A stretch of 64,000 nucleotides of DNA from positions 1 through 64,000 of the forward strand of contig JANQKF010000004.1 in the NCBI GenBank assembly GCA_028281285.1. The letters are read 5' to 3'. The position numbers and the translations under genes are program-made. Origin of the DNA: Cyclobacteriaceae bacterium. Its GTDB lineage: Bacteria > Bacteroidota > Bacteroidia > Cytophagales > Cyclobacteriaceae. The notes beneath the pieces are model-generated. The model ran no database searches, was not told where the DNA came from, and worked only from the letters and a program-made list of their open reading frames with translations. The number at the start of each line of letters is the position of its first letter. Position 1 is the first letter of the stretch. Below are positions 60,014 through 64,000 of this stretch, piece by piece.

Positions 60014-60190
60014 TTTATAAACACGTGTTTTCTATCCGGTCAAAACAGACCATAGAATGTGCCAATTGCGTCTTTTTGTTGTAATCATCTGAAATTCAAA
60101 AACTTGTAAATGGAGAGGCTTTTTTCATTTTCGGTAATTGTGCGTAATCGCACTCAATTATGAACGAATCTGGACAGGCTCTTAACTAAA

Positions 60191-60212
60191 AAAGGGAGCC
60201 GAAGCTCCCTTT
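60191..60212 (-). terminator. Terminator of permease 3
   Basis: AAAGGGAGC and GCTCCCTTT form a perfect stem with loop CGAA. A T run follows on the minus strand. Confidence 0.88.
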
Positions 60213-60237
60213 CATCCAAATCATGACCGACAATTGA

Positions 60238-62709
60238 TTATTCGTAACGTAAGGCTTTAACCGGGTTCTGATTGGCCGCACGTAAGGAGTGATAACTCAC
60301 CGTCAGAAAGGCGATAATAACCGCCAATACGCCAGACAATACGGCAGCCAATGCCAAGGTTTGTACCAATGGCATTTGATAGGCAAACTCCTGAAGCCAC
60401 TGATTGATGATGTAATAAGTTACCGGTAGTGAGAGTACAAACCCAATGATGATCAGCAACAACACATCTTTGAAAATCATATAGACCAGTTGTGGTACTG
60501 AAGCTCCCAGTACTTTTCTTACTCCAATCTCCTTGATTCTGCGAGACGTGCTAAAACTTGCAAGTCCCAACAGTCCGAGGCAGCTAATGAATATGCAGAT
60601 GAAGGAGAGGAATCCGGTAAGTTGGCTTTGCCTTTCATCGGCTCGATACAGTTCTTCTGCTCGAACATCCAGGAATCGATATTCAAAGGGGTGTCCGGGA
60701 TCCAAATCAACAAACGTCTGCTCTATGAAGTCCATGGTGCCACGAAGACCATTGCCACTCACATTGATGTGGAATGATGGCAGCCCTCCACCTGATTGAA
60801 GAACGAAGGGATGAAACTTCCAGTGAAACATCACCATGGGCTCAATAGCGGTATGCAATGAGAAGGCATTGAAATCTTTTACTACCCCGATGACTTTAGG
60901 ATTTGGTAATCCTGGAATTGGGAGTCCAACATCGCGACCTAATGGTTCTGCCCATCCCATCTGTTTGACCATGGCTTCATTCACCAAAACTCCACTGGAT
61001 GGATCCGAGGGCTGGTTTTTGTCGAAGTCACGTCCTTTTGCAATTTCCAACTTCATGGTCTTCACATAGTCGTCCCCAATGAACATGACCGGGTAGGTTT
61101 GATTGGCCGCAACAGAATCCGCTGTTTCAGCTATGATCATTGATTTGCTCGCTCCGAGAAGGTTGTTGCCCAATGTAGCATCACCACCAACTACTATAGC
61201 ATCAGTTACTCCTAGTACTCCTGGGTTCTTCATCAATTCTGCCTTAATAAAATCAGCACGATTAAGTACTGCAGTGTCCTGCATATTGACGATTACCACA
61301 TTGTCCTTATTGAAGCCAAGATCCTGATCGCTCAAAAACTCAATTTGGTTTTTCATCATCAGGGTTGAGATGATGACGGCAATTGATACGAAGAACTGGA
61401 ACGCTACTAAAATCCTGCGCATATTCATGCTGCCCCTTCCACTTTTTGCAGTGCCCTTCAATGCTCCAACTGTGGAAATAGATGACAAGAAAAATGCGGG
61501 ATACAGTCCTGAGATAATCCCGATGACCAGTGTGATTCCTATAAAAGTCAGACTAAAATCAAGGTTTTGGATTGGGTCGAATATCAGTGTTTTGTCCAGC
61601 ATATTGGTGAGCCCAACACCATTGACGAGTAGCGTAACAAAGCCTACTCCCAAGAGGAGTGAGATCAATGCAATAATTACTGACTCGCTCAAGAACTGCG
61701 TTACGAGCGCTCTCTTGGTTGAGCCTAGTGCTTTTCGTACACCCACTTCCTTGGATCTGTTGACAGAACGAGCCGAAGCCAGATTCATGTAATTGATCGA
61801 AGCGAGTAATAGAATAAATATTCCGATTGCAGTGAATATGTAAGTATAATTCTGGTTACCTGTGGGCAAGTCAAACTGTGGTGGATTCTTGGTGAAGTGC
61901 ATTTCTGCGATTGGCATAAATGCAGGTTCAAACCCAATATCCAGATTTGCGGCTTGCACAAACGGAAGCATGTACTTATCATAAAAGCGATCGAACTGAT
62001 CTAGTACCTGCCGGGCACCATTCGGTTGCCTGAAGAGTATGAATACAAAGTCAGTTGGTTGCCATAGTCCGCCTTGTTGTTTTTGGAGTTCCAGAGCCTG
62101 CTTGTCCGTTTCAAGAGTGACGTAAGACATCAACCCATCAATTGGGATATGCACATTTTCCGGAACGTCCTTCATGATGCCGTTGACCTGAAATCGTCCG
62201 GTAGGTGTTTCCAGGATTTCACCAATGGGGTCCTCGTCACCAAAATGTTTTTTGGCCAGACTTTCGGTAAGAATTATTGTGTTTGGATTGTCCAAAACAG
62301 TAGCCGGATCACCGACCAATAATTCATAGTCAAAAACCGAGAACATTGAGGTATCGGCATAGAATATACCGTTCTCAAAGAAGTTCTTGTCCCCGTATTT
62401 GAAAAGAACCCTGCCGGCAGGGCGCATTCGTACGTAATTCTCAATTTCTGTGTATTCGGTCATCAACGCCTGTGGCAGGAATTGAGAGGAAACAGAGAAA
62501 TTGTCTGCTTTGCCACCTATAATATAGGTGGAGGTGACCCTGTAAATGCGCTCGTGCTCACTGTGCATTTTATCGTAACTCAGATCGCTTTGAACGTAGA
62601 GGAAAATAATCATTGATACACCAAGACCTACTGCAAGGCCAAGGATATTAAGTAGTGAGTAAAACTTGTTTTTAAGTAGTACCCGAATTGCGAAGGTGAT
62701 ATTCTTCAT
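60238..62709 (-). CDS. MacB/FtsX-type ABC transporter permease 3
   Basis: 823 residues with two MacB periplasmic domains and eight membrane helices. N-terminus NILGLAVGLGVSMIIFLYVQ; middle NYMNLASARSVNRSKEVGVR; second half FSTSRRIKEIGVRKVLGASV; end SLRAANQNPVKALRYE. Tandem paralogue of permease 2. Upstream (62710-63008) it diverges from the PadR gene. The three permeases point the same way but are each separated by a terminator, so they are independent transcripts. Confidence 0.92.
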   Translation of the reverse strand: MKNITFAIRVLLKNKFYSLLNILGLAVGLGVSMIIFLYVQSDLSYDKMHSEHERIYRVTSTYIIGGKADNFSVSSQFLPQALMTEYTEIENYVRMRPAGRVLFKYGDKNFFENGIFYADTSMFSVFDYELLVGDPATVLDNPNTIILTESLAKKHFGDEDPIGEILETPTGRFQVNGIMKDVPENVHIPIDGLMSYVTLETDKQALELQKQQGGLWQPTDFVFILFRQPNGARQVLDQFDRFYDKYMLPFVQAANLDIGFEPAFMPIAEMHFTKNPPQFDLPTGNQNYTYIFTAIGIFILLLASINYMNLASARSVNRSKEVGVRKALGSTKRALVTQFLSESVIIALISLLLGVGFVTLLVNGVGLTNMLDKTLIFDPIQNLDFSLTFIGITLVIGIISGLYPAFFLSSISTVGALKGTAKSGRGSMNMRRILVAFQFFVSIAVIISTLMMKNQIEFLSDQDLGFNKDNVVIVNMQDTAVLNRADFIKAELMKNPGVLGVTDAIVVGGDATLGNNLLGASKSMIIAETADSVAANQTYPVMFIGDDYVKTMKLEIAKGRDFDKNQPSDPSSGVLVNEAMVKQMGWAEPLGRDVGLPIPGLPNPKVIGVVKDFNAFSLHTAIEPMVMFHWKFHPFVLQSGGGLPSFHINVSGNGLRGTMDFIEQTFVDLDPGHPFEYRFLDVRAEELYRADERQSQLTGFLSFICIFISCLGLLGLASFSTSRRIKEIGVRKVLGASVPQLVYMIFKDVLLLIIIGFVLSLPVTYYIINQWLQEFAYQMPLVQTLALAAVLSGVLAVIIAFLTVSYHSLRAANQNPVKALRYE

Positions 62710-63008
62710 GACCGATGTTTTGAGTTATTCCAATGTAAAAGTGCGTTTAAATGCGGTTCCTTGAACCTTCAAATTGTTAAGCGATTCATTTTTACGGATG
62801 TGTGGAACGCGATACCGCTGAACGGAAGAGGGAATTTTGCTTTTTTCCATGGCGATGTAACCTATTGCCGACTAATGAGTCTTTTGATAGTAGTCGGCTC
62901 TACCCGCTAAAGGTTCATTGCGTTTAGAAATTTTAGCGAAAGATTGATTGATGAATAATAATTTCGCTAGTTTGTCATTATATTATTTACATAATAGTAA
63001 AATATAAA
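62710..63008. other. 299-base divergent regulatory gap
   Basis: AT-rich toward the PadR gene, no gene visible. It contains the perfect inverted repeat TATTAT-TTAC-ATAATA at 62981-62996. TTTGTCATTATATTATTTAC upstream may hold promoter elements, but no exact TAnnTTTG was found. Confidence 0.5.
62981..62996. promoter_or_regulatory. Inverted repeat at the PadR promoter
   Basis: TATTAT-TTAC-ATAATA, six-base arms and a four-base centre, 13 bases upstream of the PadR ATG. It suits autoregulation by a PadR dimer. Confidence 0.45.
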
Positions 63009-63338
63009 ATGAAAGGCACCTACCTGGGAGAGTTCGAAGAAGTAGTCTTATTGACGGTGGCCATGCTGGATGACTCCGGTTATGGGATATCTGTCAAGCG
63101 AGAAGTGGAGAAACGCACGGAGCGCACTATCAACCTTAGTGCGATCCATTCCACCTTGTATCGCTTGGAGAAGAAAGGTTTTCTTAATTCAAGATTAGGA
63201 GAATCCACCAATGTAAGAGGAGGGAAGAGAAAACGGATTTTTTATATCACTCCATTTGGCGTGAAAAGCTTGAAAGAGACAAAATCCTTAAGAGAAGATA
63301 TCTGGAACTCAATACCAACTTATGTCTTACAACAGTGA
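63009..63338 (+). CDS. PadR-family transcriptional regulator
   Basis: 109 residues: a winged helix-turn-helix of the PadR type with LGEFEEVVLLTVAMLDDSGY at the N-terminus, GYGISVKREVEKRTERTINL, LSAIHSTLYRLEKKGFLNSR as recognition helix, and GGKRKRIFYITPFGVKSLKE wing. The C-terminal dimerisation helix is short (subfamily 2 size). It overlaps the following permease gene by 17 bases, so it probably controls that permease. This arrangement is common in Bacteroidota and acidobacterial genomes. Confidence 0.93.
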   Translation: MKGTYLGEFEEVVLLTVAMLDDSGYGISVKREVEKRTERTINLSAIHSTLYRLEKKGFLNSRLGESTNVRGGKRKRIFYITPFGVKSLKETKSLREDIWNSIPTYVLQQ

Positions 63339-64000
63339 CATACCTTCTCCTCCAAAATTAGCGCTGAGGTTTTTGCGCTGGTTCTGCACTGCTCAATGGA
63401 TTGAGGAGATCGAAGGAGATCTGGAGGAGGAGTACTTTTTTAATGTTGAACAAAAAGGGTTGAAGAAAGCCCGTAGAATTTACTCCTGGACAGTTTTAAG
63501 GTCATTCAGGTTTTATCTGATAGCAGACAAACTCAAATCATATAACAGTTATAAACAAAGCGTCATGTTCTCAAACTATCTCAAAATCACGTTGAGAGCC
63601 CTTATGAAGAATAAGGTGTACTCATTCATCAATATTTCAGGTTTGGCCATAGGTATCGCAGGAGCAATGTTGATCCTTCATTATGTTTCCTTTGAATCCA
63701 GCTACGATAAATTTCAGGAGGATTACGAGGATATTTACCGGGTTAGCCTTGACCTATTCCAAAATGGAGAATTCGTATATCACAGTGCTGAAAACTATCC
63801 TCCACTCGGTTCAAGTCTGGTAAACGATTTTCCGGAAGTCATCGAATGGGCCCATCTGTACAATATGGGTTCCAAGAACAATGTGGTGATCACTTATGAA
63901 GAATCACCCGGTGAGCCCGTCAAGCTAAAACACCGCAAGTTTCTTTACGCCAGTGAAGGTTTCCTCTCTATGTTCTCAGCTAAAATGATTGCGGGGGATG
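63322..64000 (+). CDS. ABC permease with N-terminal prefix domain (cut by window edge)
   Basis: About 226 residues visible from ATG 63322, inside the last codons of the PadR gene. Residues 1-85 form the permease prefix domain found fused to FtsX-type permeases beside PadR regulators (LALRFLRWFCTAQWIEEIEG, DLEEEYFFNVEQKGLKKARR, one helix). From residue 90 the MacB/FtsX permease starts: YLKITLRALMKNKVYSFINI and SGLAIGIAGAMLILHYVSFE, then the periplasmic domain with SYDKFQEDYEDIYRVSLD. The right edge truncates it. The substrate is unknown. Confidence 0.9.
   Translation, partial: MSYNSDIPSPPKLALRFLRWFCTAQWIEEIEGDLEEEYFFNVEQKGLKKARRIYSWTVLRSFRFYLIADKLKSYNSYKQSVMFSNYLKITLRALMKNKVYSFINISGLAIGIAGAMLILHYVSFESSYDKFQEDYEDIYRVSLDLFQNGEFVYHSAENYPPLGSSLVNDFPEVIEWAHLYNMGSKNNVVITYEESPGEPVKLKHRKFLYASEGFLSMFSAKMIAGD

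Overview
The window looks like a chromosomal segment of a Bacteroidota bacterium, most likely of the Cytophagales type (inference). The evidence is: several TAnnTTTG -7 promoter boxes; a protein with a type IX secretion (T9SS) C-terminal sorting domain; a TonB-dependent receptor paired with a DUF4249 lipoprotein; a TamL-type lipoprotein barrel; LytTR two-component systems; Bat-type VWA/TPR proteins; a fused alpha/beta 2-oxoacid dehydrogenase E1; and lipoprotein signals of the form SC/AC. Gene starts often lack a strong Shine-Dalgarno sequence. No rRNA, CRISPR array, transposase, integrase or prophage structural gene was recognised.

Layout. 0-6 kb is housekeeping: pyrG (cut by the left edge), cca, a TPR protein, an ECF sigma factor with a membrane partner, and a fsa / small protein / FtsE-like ATPase operon. 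At 6.1-7.8 kb a secreted TNT-type NAD glycohydrolase domain protein diverges from an SH3 plus NlpC/P60-like protein that appears truncated by an in-frame TAG. 8-13.7 kb holds a DUF4249/TonB-receptor pair facing a LytTR response regulator and sensor kinase. 13.7-20 kb has ssb, an M48 protease with W-rich repeats, a dipeptide-epimerase-like enzyme, the SRP RNA gene (unannotated by ORF calling) and a hemF operon. 20-33 kb has fused E1, tamL, an rRNA methyltransferase, the purC-STAS-rnz-queuosine transporter operon, a MORN-like protein, a thiolase and a two-gene Bat locus. 33.5-38.6 kb is a GAF/PAS kinase, a NarL-type regulator and three small exported proteins. 38.6-49.4 kb is mixed metabolism and envelope genes with tRNA-Arg(TCT) and tRNA-Pro(TGG). 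49.4-54.7 kb, between tRNA-Pro and tRNA-Ser(GCT), is an accessory stretch of unrecognised genes and non-coding repeats. 54.9-64 kb carries four MacB/FtsX-type permeases and a PadR regulator.

Links between genes. A palindromic operator (CTAACGATCGTTAG and a one-mismatch copy) sits at the promoters of both the thiolase and the fused E1, which suggests one TetR-like repressor for acyl-CoA/branched-chain catabolism. A TTACCTA motif recurs upstream of the 33.5 kb kinase and of the two small outer-membrane-like proteins after it, which suggests a local regulon.

The most unusual structure is the 51.3-51.5 kb leader. The 10-mer TGTCGTACCA occurs three times (+, -, +). The middle inverted copy can pair either with the transcript start or with the start codon of the following gene, and a 12-codon upstream ORF lies between. 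This looks like an attenuator-type switch controlling an unknown gene that itself seems to need a +1 frameshift to be full length.
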